Shown here: positions 22,858 to 35,414 of the stretch, in pieces
Layout of the letters: every line of letters begins with the position of its first letter
How positions within the stretch are numbered: the stretch's first letter is position 1
Source: Pezicula radicicola
Lineage: Eukaryota > Ascomycota > Leotiomycetes > Helotiales > Dermateaceae
DNA length: 64,000 nucleotides
Direction: 5' to 3'
Assembly (NCBI GenBank): GCA_003008705.1
Contig: PDUO01000003.1
Coordinates: forward strand, 435,891 to 499,890
The notes under the pieces: model-generated
The model's database searches: none
The model's input: the letters and a program-made list of their open reading frames with translations, nothing else
Told to the model about the DNA's origin: nothing
Translations under genes and position numbers: made by a program

Positions 22858-24381
22858 TCATGCGCCGAGACCCCTACGCTTTCCACCACCATCATGCTTC
22901 ATCTTCACTCCTGTAGTGTACTGCTTCTCTAATTCCCTCTCGATCTTATCCAGATCAATGGCCCCCGCTCCGGCAGCCATATTGGGTTTCTTCCTAGCTG
23001 CTACATCATTCGATGCGCCGCCTTTCCCTGCACCAAGTAGTCTTAGGAACTTACTCTTACGTGCTGCGTCTCCACTGAGAGCATCGGGGTTCCACTGCTC
23101 TGCACCATTACTTACCTCTACTTTGGATTTCTTCGTAGACTTCTCAGCTGGTTCTGGGACTTCGGACTCTGCCTCGGCCTCGTTCTTGGATCGCTTGCGC
23201 TTTTTTGACTCGGATTTGTCGTCGGAGCCTTTCTTACTCTTCTTTTCCTTCTTTGATTTCTCTTCCTTCGATTTAATCTCCTCGTCGGCTCTATTTTCTT
23301 GAGTTTCCGCCTCTACTGGCACCGCAGCTGCAGCTTTCTTCTCACGCTTCCACTCTTTCTTCTCTCTCTTGAGCCTCTCCTTTTCGTCCTCGGCAGGTGC
23401 TTCGTCCTTTACTGTCTTTGATTGCTTCTTCGTCTTGGCTTCTTCCACCTTTGGCGCGGGAGGAGCGGCCTCTTGGGCTTTCGTCTCTGAGCTCTTCTTT
23501 GATTTCTTGCTCTCTACAACAACCGGGTTAACAACCTCTTCAACTTCAGATTCCTCTGATTCTGAAGAGGACTCGGATTCGGACTCGGATTCTGGCCCGG
23601 CAATCTTCTTGGATTTCTTCTTTAGCTTCTCAACCTTCGTAATGGCCACCTCCTCAGCTCCTTTCGACTTAGGATCCGCCGAATCCTTCATATCAACATC
23701 TACCGCCCCGGTGGTCGGTGCCGTTAAAGAAGCAGCAAACGTTTTAGCCTTCTTAGCCCTTTTCTCAGCCTTCCGTATCTTAGCCGCCTCCCTCTCCTTC
23801 CTCCTATGGTCCCTCTTCAATTTCTTCTCTTTATTCTCCCTATCCTGAATCCTCTTCCATACGCCATCATCACTCAAATCCCACAAAGCCAGCCAATCCT
23901 GCTCTCCCTCAGCGAGCGTAAAACCTTCAGGATGACTAGGTTTCGCCGACGTCTCCTTCTCCCCCGTACCAAATGCCTTGGCTCCTCCACATTGTTTAAC
24001 CGCCGCGCTTCGAATCTTATGCCGCTCAGCTTCAATGGCAAGTATACGATTGCGCTCCTTATTTTTATTGTACTTCTCCGGATTGCGCCGTGCTTTTCGA
24101 TGTGCAAGATCGTTCAACTTTCGAGCTTTCTTTGCTTCTGATTTCTCGCGCTTCTTTTCTTTCTTTGCGGTCTTGTAGTCTGCGTGGGGGGCCGCAGGGG
24201 ACTTCTTTTGTTCTGTCAAAGCTGGTCAGTGGAAAATCTTTGGTGCGGAAGGCTTTCCTTCTGGGGGAGGGGAAAGGTTTGAGAAGTTGGATAGGAGGAA
24301 CTGACCGTGGGTACTCTCTCCAAAGGAGCTAGTGCGCCTCTTACGCTTCATATTCACGGGAATGGCGTTTGCGTCAGACAT
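22858..24381 (-). CDS. Lys-rich nuclear protein with C-terminal SMAP-like domain
   Basis: Two exons, 24306-24381 and 22858-24212 (intron GTCAGT...TTTGACAG), give 476 aa. ATG at 24381 is followed by a basic motif (MKRKRR). Most of the protein is Lys/Glu-rich and probably coiled or disordered, with a Ser-Glu acidic block (SESESESSSESEESE). Near residue 400 comes WNPDALSGDAARKSKFLRLL, which fits the small-acidic-protein-like (SMAP) domain with its KFLRLLG signature, then a Gly-rich, basic tail. The composition suggests a nucleolar or nuclear protein; the biochemical role is not known to me. Confidence 0.82.
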
Positions 24382-24817
24382 ATTTGCGAATATTGTGAAT
24401 TGCACGATTGTAATTGGAAAGACGGAAGTTGAACTTGGAAAAGATGAGAGCTCGAAAAATAATTATTGTTGTGCCTGATTCTTAAGGTTGCGATAAGAAC
24501 TCGATAAGGACTCGATAAGGAAAGTCGCTAAGGAAAAGGGGTACTTATGTGGGCCTTCGCTTTCCTTGCCTTAGGTTCCAGCTTTCAAGCTTTCATACCA
24601 GATTCCTGTGAAGTACTCCGTACCGAAGTACACACTCTACGAGTGACCTATGCCTCCAAGATGATTCCAAGATGAATGGACTCCTTAATTCTCTCCTATA
24701 ATTGTCTCATATGCTGCCTGTAAATGCCCAACCGTACAGCCCGACAAGTAGGTCGTCCATCCATGAACCTACTCCAACAATGCTTAATGCTCCTTACGCC
24801 AATAATGCAGCACCATG
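24382..24817. other. Intergenic 436 bp between co-oriented genes
   Basis: Holds the promoter of the SMAP-domain gene and the 3' end of the AP-3 gene. A short direct repeat (ACTCGATAAGG) occurs twice near 24500. No gene. Confidence 0.5.
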
Positions 24818-27800
24818 CTATGGGTCCTGTACTTGCTCAGCAACAGCGCCTTCATCAATCTTCGTCGTCTTCTTCTTCTTTTTCTTCTTCACCACAGCAG
24901 CGGCGCCAGATGTGTCTGCTGCAACCTCATCAACCAACACCGGAGCCTTTTTCGCCTTCTTCTTTTTCACAACTACATCGCCCCCATCCACAGCCTCGGC
25001 GGGCTTGGCTTTCTTCTTCGTTTTCTTCTTAACCACAGTCGCTTCAAGAGATACACCTTGAGCGGCCTGGATTCTCTCGTTAGCCCGTTGCATTTCCAGT
25101 CGTAATCTCTCAACTTCTTTAACTGCCTTGGCCATCTCAGCTTCCTCCCGTTGTTGGCGTTCATAATCTATCTCGCCACCCGTACCATCATCTTCAAGAG
25201 AGAATGCACCAATATTGCTAGAATCTACTTGTAGGAGAGATTGCTTCGCCTTTGATATTCTTGGCCTTGATGAAGCATCACCACTGTTCTCCGCTGAGTC
25301 CTCATTACCTGGTGTGGATGTACCGCTCGTCGCCAAAGTCTCGTCAGCTGCCACCTGTATTCGGTGACGAGGTTTCTTAGCAGCTACTTTCTTCGGCCTT
25401 ATTTGCTCCGTCTTGCCAAGTTCCAGTTGCATGATTGGGATTGAATCAATATCTAGGTCTGGTCCATTGTTGCTCTGTAAAATGCTGTGCAAGGGTGTAG
25501 ACGTCCCAGAAGTGTTTTCTGTGGGGGCAATGTAGAATGGATCATCTTTATTCCTCTCGAGCCGTTCTGCTCGCCTCCGAGCAACTATGTCCGGATCCAG
25601 ATAGCTCTCTTCACCCCCCTGCTGGTATGAATGAACAGATTCTTCGTTCGACGTGACACCAAGACGATTCGCAGCTGGCTCGTTTGGACTTATAGCTGCA
25701 GCGGCTGGTGGCTTCTGATGATAATAGACCTCGAACTCGTCTTCGCCCGGTTCATCGAGTGAGTACGACTCGACGGCTTGTAGGAGGCTGTTTAGGTTTG
25801 AGTTGATAGGCTGATCCAAATCAAGCCCACTTGGCATTGGCACGTTTCGTTGCGCACCGGCGGCGACTGAGTTCAACTCCTGGCCAGAAAACAAAGACGG
25901 AATTGCCTGAGTGAGCAGTAACGGAGCATCATGTTCCACTGTATCCGATGATGCATCTTGACCAGCTGTTGCTTCTGCAGCTAATTTTAAAAGTTCAGAG
26001 AACTCAACAGCCCTCTCCTGAACCTCTAGGTCAGGATGCATTGCAAGAGGCTCCAGCGAATGAATGATGCGGCCCATCAAGAGGGAAGTCATGGTTTTTC
26101 GCTCCGCCGTCCAAGGGGTCTGATCATCAGCAGTCATCATTGAAAACACCTTGGGTGCAGCTTGTAAATATACTATAAGGCCTTCAGATGACGAAGATGC
26201 TTTGGTGATATGGAGGAGCGCAGTCAAAGCATTTTCTGGCGATGCTAGATATACAGCATACTCTCCAACAATCCATGTTATAGGCTTCAGGACTCCACTT
26301 CCCGCACTTAACTGAGAAGAGGAATCTTTGTATGCTGATATGAGTATGGATTCAGCCGCTCTGGCAGCATTCGGCCGTACTGCTTTCACCTTTACCGCAA
26401 CAGTTCGTAGCTCGTCACCAATTCGTTGTGAAATATCAAACTTGTCTTTGGGGCCCAATACGCTATCCTCATCAAGTGATGACTGCCTCTGTATTGGGGC
26501 ACTTCGAACTAGCTGGATCAAGATATCAATGTACCAGTCAAAGTCCTCAAGATTTCCATAATTATTGCTTGCGCACATCTCCAGAATCCTGTTGATAACA
26601 TCAACTTTGTAGTCATCTGGAAGGAGAGGGTTTTGTCCTAATCCGTTATCGGCCTTGATGGTGGCTTCGGGTGACTCGTCGTCTGAGTCTGCCATGGGCT
26701 CGATTGTGATGGGACCATCGTCAACTTGCTCGTCGACTGGAACAGATGGAGAATTTCGTAGCTGTCTCATTAACCGCCCAACAATCGACATTAAATTGTC
26801 GATGCTGACCATACCCACAACCAGGTCCAACGCCCGCAGTCGAATGGAGATGTCAGGGCTATCAATGCAGTCCATTATAACATCTTCTTGCTGAGCAACA
26901 AGGAAAGGGTGTGTCAGGACAATCTTATTAAACGCTAGTAAAGCGACATATTTCACTATCAAGAGTAAGTACAAGACAATCATAAATAACATATTCTATA
27001 CTCACAATTGGGATCTCCCTCAACCATGATCATGCCACGAAGTTTCGTCACGCATAGAGTTGCAATTTCTTCGTTAGAATCATCCCCATTCCCAAGAATG
27101 CCGCCTTGAATGATACCATTAATACATTCATAAAGGAGTGACATGGCAGGAGTGTTGCGGATGATCGAGGTCAGTGGAGGGAGAAGCTTTTTGACTAATC
27201 GGGGCTCAAGTGGAGTGAGGGTTGCAAACTAAGTTGTCAGCGATATAAATTTACAAGCATCGGCAGAACTCACTAATTTGATCAGTTTTATAGACATCCA
27301 GTTGTTATTACCGTCCACCAGTAATTCAAAAAGTCTAGGGGCAAGCGGCAGGAAGTCCTGCGGTCTTCGCCATCCTAGTTCACAGATGACATTCACAATT
27401 GCAGCTGTGACACTTGGGTCCTCATTCTCATCCTCTAACCTTTCTTTGATCTTCGGCCACGCCGGTCTCAGTGTTTCTGGGTACACTAAAGCTAACCTGT
27501 ACAATGTTACGATCGCTTTTTTTCGGATAGTTGGATGTGAGTGCGTCATCCGAGGAATGAGGTCGGAGAGCGCATCATGGGCCAAGGAGGATGTGATTAT
27601 GTGCGGTAGGGTTATTATGGGGAGTGACATGGTTGTTGGGGATGTAGAGGTTAAGTCCTTAGTAGATTAGCATAATTTTGGCCAGCGATACTTGAACATA
27701 AATACCTTTTTCAGTAGATTTGTAGCCAACATTAGCACTTCCGTATCGGGGCGGAAGCTTTGTACAGCCCCAAGGTATCCAACTCTCTTCTGTAGGTATT

Positions 27801-28137
27801 TGGGCGAGGACATAACCTCGAGGACATGAAAGGAAGCCCATGACATATCGTGTCCGAACATCTCGAGGTAGACCAGCTTCAACAGCGCAGTGGCCTTGAG
27901 GTCTGTATGAATCCATCAGTTATCTCCTGCTCCTACGTCGGCATTGATCACTGACCCATGTCCGAACCACGAATCTCTGTCCGACATTCTTTCAGGGTGT
28001 TCTGGATATACTCCTTCTCGTTGCCCTTGTGGTTCCGCAGACCTCGGATGAGGTCGTAAAGCGACTTCTCAAACCTGCTTCATGATTAGCTCCACATTTC
28101 AACCAGTTGCGAGGGAGCTTCGGCGCGGGGCGCACAT
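24818..28137 (-). CDS. APL5: AP-3 adaptor complex delta subunit
   Basis: Six exons (28136-28137, 27956-28074, 27706-27902, 27274-27657, 27006-27228, 24818-26955) join to 1020 aa. The delta large subunit forms the AP-3 core that sorts cargo from Golgi/endosome to vacuole. The N-terminal trunk is the classic adaptin HEAT solenoid: FEKSLYDLIRGLRNHKG, YLGAVQSF, HPTIRKKAIVTLYRL, and PDISIRLRALDLVVGMV. The hinge (from about residue 560) is low-complexity, and the C-terminus (about 900-1020) is a Lys-rich coiled coil with KKKTKKKAK-type runs, typical of AP-3 delta. The start codon is itself split by a 61-bp intron: AT at 28136-28137, then GTGCGC...GCTAATC...GCAG, then G. No other ATG gives the conserved MFEKSL start. 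It is divergent from EMC2. Confidence 0.93.
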
Positions 28138-28568
28138 GGTGAGGATATAATGTATGGTCCTCCATACGTCGTACTGCTTGTGTGTCCAGGCCTTATAGAA
28201 AAGACAAAGCGCACGTCTAGCACCGGGGGTTATCTAGCAGACATCGCTCTCTCAGGAAGAAAAAACCAAAGTCGTAAATGTGACAAGAAGAGAAATAGTG
28301 CTGGTTATGGTGTTTGCCATTTATTGTGACTTCAAAGCTCCCCCACCAAATGGAGGCCGTGCAGTACCGCATCAAGGGAGAGGTCAGATAAGGCCATAAG
28401 GCATACATATTCTAGTGTCACTTGCTCTTGCCTCATCTGGAGCTTCGGGGAGCTTCCTGACAAGTTGCTCCAACCTCTCTGAAGCTTATTCCGACGTCTC
28501 ACTTCACTGACTTCTTGCGACTCTCTACAATTCCCGTCTCTAACTCGATCATCAAAAATCAATTCATC
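28138..28568. promoter_or_regulatory. Divergent AP-3 delta / EMC2 promoter region
   Basis: 431 bp between the two start codons. Promoters of both genes must lie here; no named site identified. Confidence 0.5.
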
Positions 28569-29695
28569 ATGAGCTCCTCTCTGCTACACCCTCCTGCGCA
28601 TCTCCCCGCATCTGTGGCCTTAAAACTGTCGCAGCAAGCTCCAGCCTTGCTGCAGAATACACCATCCTCAATCGGGTCATACACCATCAACTCGCTGTTC
28701 GCTGCGGCTGAATCCCCAGAGCTATGGAGCACATATGAGAACTTGATGATTTCGTGTTTGCGAACCGGTGACGAACAATCAGCCAGTATATGTCTGGAAA
28801 GACTAACGGCACGGTTTGGCGCCGACAATGAAAAAGTAATGGCATTAAGAGGCCTATTCCAGGAAGCTATAGCCGAAGATGACGCTGCATTGGAAAAGGT
28901 TCTCAAGGAATACGTGAACATTTTGAAGAAAGACCCAAGCAATATGGTTAGCATCAGCAGTTGCGCCTTACCAAATTACGCCTTCTTACTAATGTGTCCT
29001 CTAGCCCATATCGAAGCGCAGAATCGCGGTCCTCCGGTCTCTCAAGAAGATCCCCGAAGCTGTCACGGCACTGAATCAATTCCTTGAGTCCTCACCTACT
29101 GATGCAGAAGCTTGGGCGGAATTGGCAGACCTATATGTCTCCCAAGGCATGTACCAGCAGGGAATATTTGCTCTGGAGGAGGTCCTGCTTATCACTCCAA
29201 ATGCGTGGAATGTGCGTTGACTGATATATTTACAACTGGAACATTTCGCTAATGCTATCTAGATACACGCTCGTCTTGGCGAAGTGCTCTACATGGCCGC
29301 GACTACCAACGAGTCTGGTGGGGACAAGTACCTTACAGAATCATTTCGGAGATTCTGCAGAAGTGTGGAGTTGTGTGACAATTACCTTCGTGGGTACTAT
29401 GGCCTGAAGCTGGTAGGTGATGTCTTCCGGTGCAGATGAGCCTATCGCTGATGAAGTTCTTAAGACAAGTACCCGACTCCTAAAGGAGTTTCCCCAGGCA
29501 TCCCGGCAACCCAAAAACGATATTGCTCTACCAAACATAAAGACCGTTGAACGACTAAATGAGACAGCAACGGCCAAGCTTGGTGAGATCATTCGTCGAA
29601 GTGCTGGAGGTGAAGCCGGATGGGAAGGATACGACAGCGCAGAAGTGATCGCTGCCAGAGCGCTTCTGGATCAAGATCCTTCACCTATTCGCTGA
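28569..29695 (+). CDS. EMC2: ER membrane protein complex subunit 2 (TPR protein)
   Basis: Exons 28569-28946, 29005-29211, 29263-29412 and 29465-29695 give 321 aa. EMC2 is the cytosolic TPR scaffold of the EMC, which inserts tail-anchored and multi-pass membrane proteins into the ER. TPR-like helices are clear: EAWAELADLYVSQGMYQQGI, ALEEVLLITPNAW, IHARLGEVLYMAA, and LCDNYLRGYYGLKL. The third intron (51 bp, GTAGGT...CTTAAG) has to be removed to join GYYGLKL to TSTRLLKEFP; the unspliced frame stops. A C-terminal helix (GYDSAEVIAARALLD) ends the protein. Confidence 0.92.
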
Positions 29696-31621
29696 AATCG
29701 TCATCGCCGTGCACCATCACACACACACCAGATAGTAAAATGGATGCAAGGAACGATGGTTCTTCCAGGAATTTCCATGATCCACGTTCAAAGTTGAAGA
29801 TCTATGGCAAGATGGTTCACAAGGCTGGATCTCGTCGAAAATACGAGTCCGTTGACGTTTCGAAACAGCGCAATTTTTTTCTGTCTCGATGGAGTTGATG
29901 TGTTGGCTTGTCGTGGGATTGGTAGCCTCGAAGCGGGTCTACCCGTAAGACTGCCGAATGGGCTGTCGTGGTCCAATCAGCGAAAATGGAGGTTCCAGGT
30001 TGGGCAGGTTGGGTAGGGCTGGGATACCATTTTGGGCAGCAATCTGCGGCTTTTGTTCCGGCGTATGCCCAATAGTGACCAGTAGGATATCCATAAGCCT
30101 CAGGATTCACTGACCGACTCGATATCTTTAGAAAAGGTGAACGAGTAAATATGACTCTTCAGCGGCTGCTGGGAAGATGGCGAGAAGATGCCAACGCACA
30201 TGGGCTTAGATGAGAATACTTATTCGCAACTGCTGCTGTTTACTTCCGCCTTGGTTCTCACGAGATGCATAGCAGCTTTTGACCTTAATCTAGAACTTAC
30301 ACAGCCTTGAAAAGGAGCGAGTAGCCCACGTTGAAAAGTGCTCTGCAGTGCAACGTCGTGTCCACACAAGACCCAATCCTACCACTTACAATTACAGTAT
30401 GAGTTTACTATTGCAACTCTATGCCCTCCGATATTGTTACGAAAGCCGCCTTCCGATTAAGAGGAAAGGCTGAGAAATCCCAGCGGACCGTCCAGCAACG
30501 CCCCGAAAAGCACTCGTCCATAAGCCCAACAACACCAATCACAACAACACCGAAGCAGAGCGTGTAAATACAACACGCACGCTAACGTCATCGGACTTCA
30601 ACACAACATTCGACAGACCGGCATCCAGACCAGGTTACATAGAGAGCCAGATCATCTTTTCATAACAGACCTTTTTACCTGTGACCTGCCGTTGTCTCTC
30701 GTCTCCTCTCCCTGCTGTATCATCCATCATCCGAATCCCCACAGCTTCCAAAATAGCTTCCATCGAAAGCTTCTCCAGCCGTTCTTCGCACGATCTCCTT
30801 TGCATTAAAGACGCCTCTAAGGGTCGTCAGCCTCGAGCCATATCCAGGGTCATTTCAAGTTTCACAGTCGTCACAGCCCCGGAAACAGCCATAGCGGGAG
30901 CCTTAAACAAGACCAAACAAGGCAGTTCAGGACACAAAAAAGGTTGGTGCTCTCCCATATGTCAAATCCCATTGTCTCCCGCTGTGAGGATCAACGCAGG
31001 GAAGAGAGAATAAAGGGGGACTTTGGGCTGCTAGACTTCTCCTAAAAGCGCTTAGACAGGTTTAGCGACTTCTCCGAGTGACTTGACTCTCCCTCTGCCT
31101 TTCCCGACCCACATCACTGACAATATTTGACCCCTCAGCCCGAACCTCCACCATCTTTTTCCAGAAAGATCCTATTTTCATTCCTCACAACCCCAGCGTT
31201 ACACTACCATACCTCACCAAAGATCCCTTTACTGCACCTTGCCGTGCAAACAATTACCCCATCTTCAATCAACATCCCATCACCCAGAAGAGTGAGCCAC
31301 AATCGCAGCGTCACCGCAATCAACAACAACATCTCGATACAATAAGATACCTCCACCCAACACAACGCGACGCAACATCTACACCATTGCCACGCCTCCT
31401 CTTTTCTCCCTCAACCTGACTCGAGCACCCGCATCGTACCCCATACCACTGTATGTGTGCACAAGTCCTTCGTTAGGCACCAATCCCTTCGCACTGGAGG
31501 TTAGCTTCACCCGGGCAACGGCCCAATTCCCCTAGGATCCCTCTCAAGGATATCTTCACTCCGACTCTCTCAGGTAGAAAGTCGCGAGTGTTAGATAATT
31601 CCTTGACAATTTGCTTGCCCA
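29696..31621. other. 1.9-kb intergenic with long leader region
   Basis: No supported gene. The last 500 bp before 31622 is C/T- and CA-rich, like a long fungal 5' UTR, possibly with upstream introns. ORFs here (30681-31013 plus, 29817-30110 minus) lack ATG starts or motifs. Confidence 0.5.
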
Positions 31622-33956
31622 ATGCCGTAAGTAGCCAATCAGTCTTCTTTCACTCCTCACCGTCCTCCCTTGCTACACTACTTTATACACTACTTTCCAA
31701 GCATGCGCTAACTCTTTTTTAACTCCAGAGGCACAACAATCACCATTGAACAATCACATTCGCCGGCAAGCTCGTCGCGCTCAAACTCCTTCACCGACGA
31801 AGAGGGCTCATCAGGTACTGGAGTCCACGTCTCCTCAGCTTCGGCACTCGGTAGCGGTCTTTCTGACAGTACAGATGAATGGGATCCGGTGTACTCTGAT
31901 GAGATAGAGCCATCCGAATCAGCATCCCGCCCTCGAGCCTCCGCAAGATATCAGGATAGGGAAAGTCGAGCACCTCCAGCACGAAGAGAACATCCTGCCC
32001 GGAGACATACCAGCGCTGAGCGCACTACGCGTCGCCCAACAGATTCACGAATACATCGGCACCCTGCGCCGAGACCTCCATCAAGCGTGGACCCCTCAGA
32101 GGACTACCCGGGCTATGGCCGAGGTTACCCTGCACCACCCCAGTCGTCATATTATGGTGGGAGGGCACCCGGGCCAGGCTATGCCCCAACTTCATACTCA
32201 GGAGGCAACTATGCGCCTCCCTTCAGCCAAGCAGCAGTAGTACCGTATGGTGCATCTAGTGGTCCGGGTGGTTATCCTCACCAGTATCCCCCGAATCCCT
32301 TCTCCCCCTCTCCACAACCTCCCAGTGGTGGAGCAGGATACTTCAATCAGCCTGGGTCATTTGGAATTCATGGCCACGGAGCATCGCCATACGAGCCTGC
32401 GCCATATGAGCACCATGGAGCTCGCGGCATGGATCCTCGTGGGATAGACCCTCGTGAAATGGAATCTCGTCGAATGGACCCCCGCGGAATGGACCCTCGT
32501 GGAATGGACCCTCGTGGCGTGGCTCCGCCATTTGGTGGTCCAGGTCCAGAGATTATGCCATATCATCAACCACAGTCTCCATATGGCGGCTACGGCCCTG
32601 GAGGAGCTTACATGGACCCAAGGTTGCCTCCCCATATTGGTTATCCTGGGTTCCAAGGTTGGTCTCCACCAGAACCAAAAGCACCTGAGGACAAGGGCGA
32701 AAGTGACACGGAAAAAAAGCTGAAGGAGATGGAGCGTCTCATGTCAGAGCAGAAACTTGATGTGGAGAAGGCTAAGAAGGAGGCGGAGGAAATGGTCGCA
32801 CAGGCAAAGAAAGATGCAGAGGCCAAAGCTATTGCGGACAGGGAAGCAGAAAAGGCTGCAGCGAAGGCCGCTGAAGAAAGGGCGATTGCTGATAAGAAAG
32901 CTATAGAGGACGCCGTAGCGAAAGCAAGAGAGAAGATGCATGAAAAACAAGCCGCGGAGAAGAAAGCAGCTGAGAAGAAAGCAGAAGCAGACGCCGAAGC
33001 AGCTAAAGCTGCTGCCAAAGCCGCCGAGGAAAAGGCTATTGCGGATGCCAAAGCTATTCAGGACGCAATCATAAAGGCCCAGGAGGATGCGAAAGCCGCT
33101 GCCAAAGCCGCCGAGGAAAAGGCTGCTGCTGAAGCAAAAGCCATCGATGATGCAGTTGCGAAGGCCCAAGCTGAAGCTAAAACCGAGTTGGAGAAGGTCA
33201 AGGCCGAAATGGAATCTAAAATGGTCCCTAAGGAGGAGGGCGTGAAGAAGCCCATCAAGTTCAAGGATGCCGTCGGCCGAAAATTTAGTTTCCCATTCCA
33301 CCTTTGCCAAACATGGGCAGGCATGGAGGAGTTGATCAGGCAGGCTTTCTTACATGTAGAAGTTATTGGACCCCATGTTCAAGACGGTCACTATGATTTG
33401 ATCGGACCAAATGGGGAAATCATTCTACCACAAGTGTGGGAGACGATGATTGAGCCAGATTGGTCAGTCACAATGCATATGTGGCCCATACCTGAGCCCA
33501 AACCACCGCCACCAGGCCCCCCTCCTGGTGCCATGGGGCCACCTCCTGGGTTTGACCCAAGAGACCCAAGGCATCGTCACTCACGGCCCCAGGAAAGACA
33601 CAGAGGTGGAGCTCCTCCGCCTCCGCCTCCGGGTGCTCACAGGGGGCCTCCTCCCCCGCCAGATAACTGGCCTGGCGGCCCTCCGTCCCGGCCCGGCCCA
33701 GGGCAAGGAGGACCCAATATCATTGTATTGCCTAGCGAGCACCGTGGACCATCAAGAGCTCGGAGCAGTAGCACGAAAAAGAAGCCTGCCGCAAGTGGAG
33801 GATTCTTGGGTTGGGTAGGGGGCGGCAGCACCAAGAAGCCGGCGGGAAAAGGCAAGTGTGTATTCCTCATTTTTCACCTTCAAACTAGCCTGCTTGCTGA
33901 CAATACTCACAGGGGCAAAAAAATCTGAGCAATACGACCCATGTTGTATCATGTGA
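31622..33956 (+). CDS. Ubiquitin-like-domain protein with coiled coil and CaaX end
   Basis: Exons 31622-31626, 31729-33857 and 33913-33956 give 725 aa. In order: a Ser-rich N-terminus; a Pro/Gly/Tyr-rich region; five to seven MDPRG-type pentapeptides (about 236-266); a long Ala/Lys/Glu coiled coil (about 328-499) containing a near-perfect duplicated segment (AKAAAKAAEEKA); and a fungal ubiquitin-like domain (about 505-588, KFKDAVGRKFSFPFHLCQTW ... WSVTMHMWPIPE). A polyproline stretch and a basic FLGWVGGG tail follow. The chosen last intron (GTGTAT...CACAG) produces KKSEQYDPCCIM, a CaaX farnesylation box. An alternative donor two bases upstream ends the protein at GKGKKI. Fungal proteins with this ubiquitin-like domain are common, but I know no defined function; a prenylated, membrane-attached scaffold is inference. 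Confidence 0.82.
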
Positions 33957-35414
33957 GCCATATGACTACTACCTCCCAACAGTTTGCAGTAAGACTGGGA
34001 GTTCGAAAACTCCGAATTTTCAGCATCGAATGATCGACCTTCGATAACCCTGAAGCACAAATATCAAAATATCCGACAACTTCTCACCATCAAATCCGAG
34101 TTTTCCCTTGATTTCACGACGTCTCTTTTTTAGAAGAGAATTTGTCAACTCTCATGGTTGGGCGGGGCTTGTTGATATTCGTTTCCTATTTCCAGGTATC
34201 AAGGATAACCTTTCTTTTCTGGGGTTCCGAAGTTTTCTTCTTTCCATTCATTACCGTAACCTTTGTGGAAGCCGGTAATTTTGTGGTATTATATGAACTT
34301 GTTCAGGGAGACGTGACTTTTTCCCGGTCATCGATCGGGTTTTGTTCGTCTCATCTAGGGGATGCGTAGATTTGGTTGTTGATCTCTTTTTCTGTTTGTT
34401 AGTTTGTCAGCTAAGAATCTGGGCATGTTGAGCTTTTTGCGTGGAGTTCATGATTTATTTGTTTTATAGCGAGTTCTTGATTTTTTTTTCTTTCTTTTTT
34501 TTTCTAATACCTTTGCACTGCGATATTTCTTTTTTTGGACGATAGCAGCTTTTCAAAGAGAGAGGCTAGGGAGTTGTTTATGTGTGACTGTGATGGATGA
34601 ATCTTAATGTGAATTGATTATGATGGACGGGATGGGTGAACGAGGATGGGACGATTGATGCCGGAGACGAAAGATCTGTTCATAGTCATTGGAGATTTTG
34701 GATCGTTGGGTGGTTTGGTGATGTTGCTAGTTAGGAAACTTCTAGATGGCAGAGGATATTTGGATGAAAACATCAATGTTTGGACTTGTTAGGTTGGGTT
34801 ATACTAGTACATGCATTTTTGGACGAAGGATACCTTTTAGACAGCGTTGCATAGCAATATGTTCATTGATAACCTCGCCTCTTCTTATTTTCCTTCTTGA
34901 ACTTGTGCTCTGTATTCTGGTTGAAAGGTGGTGAAGTCAACTTCGTTTTGTAACTTCACTTGGTTGATGTTTCTGCAGCAGAAGACTAGGTTGATTTGGA
35001 AGATTTAGGCTTGAGTATACATACCCGGCTAAGTAGTTTGGCACTCCACTGTTGTAGAGTACTCTGAGATTCACATTTGTTTGCTAGATATCTACGCTAT
35101 TTAAAAGCATCCTTTGTCCCTTCTTGCGTCGCATCTAACTTTCGGGAACTGCTTCTTGTTTAGTTGAAGGTGGATTCATAAGGATTGGGAATGGGAATTA
35201 TTGCTTACCGCTTTGTTTTTGATTTAACTTGAGTTGCTTAAGTTGTTTTATAAAGCTAGGTACAGAAGACTATGAGTCCGAATTGGTAATTAAGAGGCCC
35301 ATACTTCGAGAGGTGGATAGGTAGCGTCTTGATTCACAAATACAGTAATTTCTCTTCTCTTGAATCATTAGATTGGTTGGGTTAAATTTGAAGTTCGAAC
35401 TCAAGCGGCGTCTA
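33957..35414. other. Intergenic, nothing recognised
   Basis: T-rich 3' flank of the ubiquitin-like gene and 3' flank of the Zn2Cys6 gene. ORFs of 62-75 codons here have no support. Confidence 0.5.

Noticed and set aside
25000..25061. Plus-strand ORFs at 24702-25105
   Set aside because: Antisense shadows of the Lys-codon runs in AP-3 delta.
29817..30110. 97-codon minus ORF downstream of EMC2
   Set aside because: Starts at GTG, no ATG, no motif.
32641..33324. Minus-strand Ala/Ser/Phe-rich ORFs opposite the ubiquitin-like protein
   Set aside because: Mirror images of the AK/AE-rich coiled coil; composition is explained by the sense gene.
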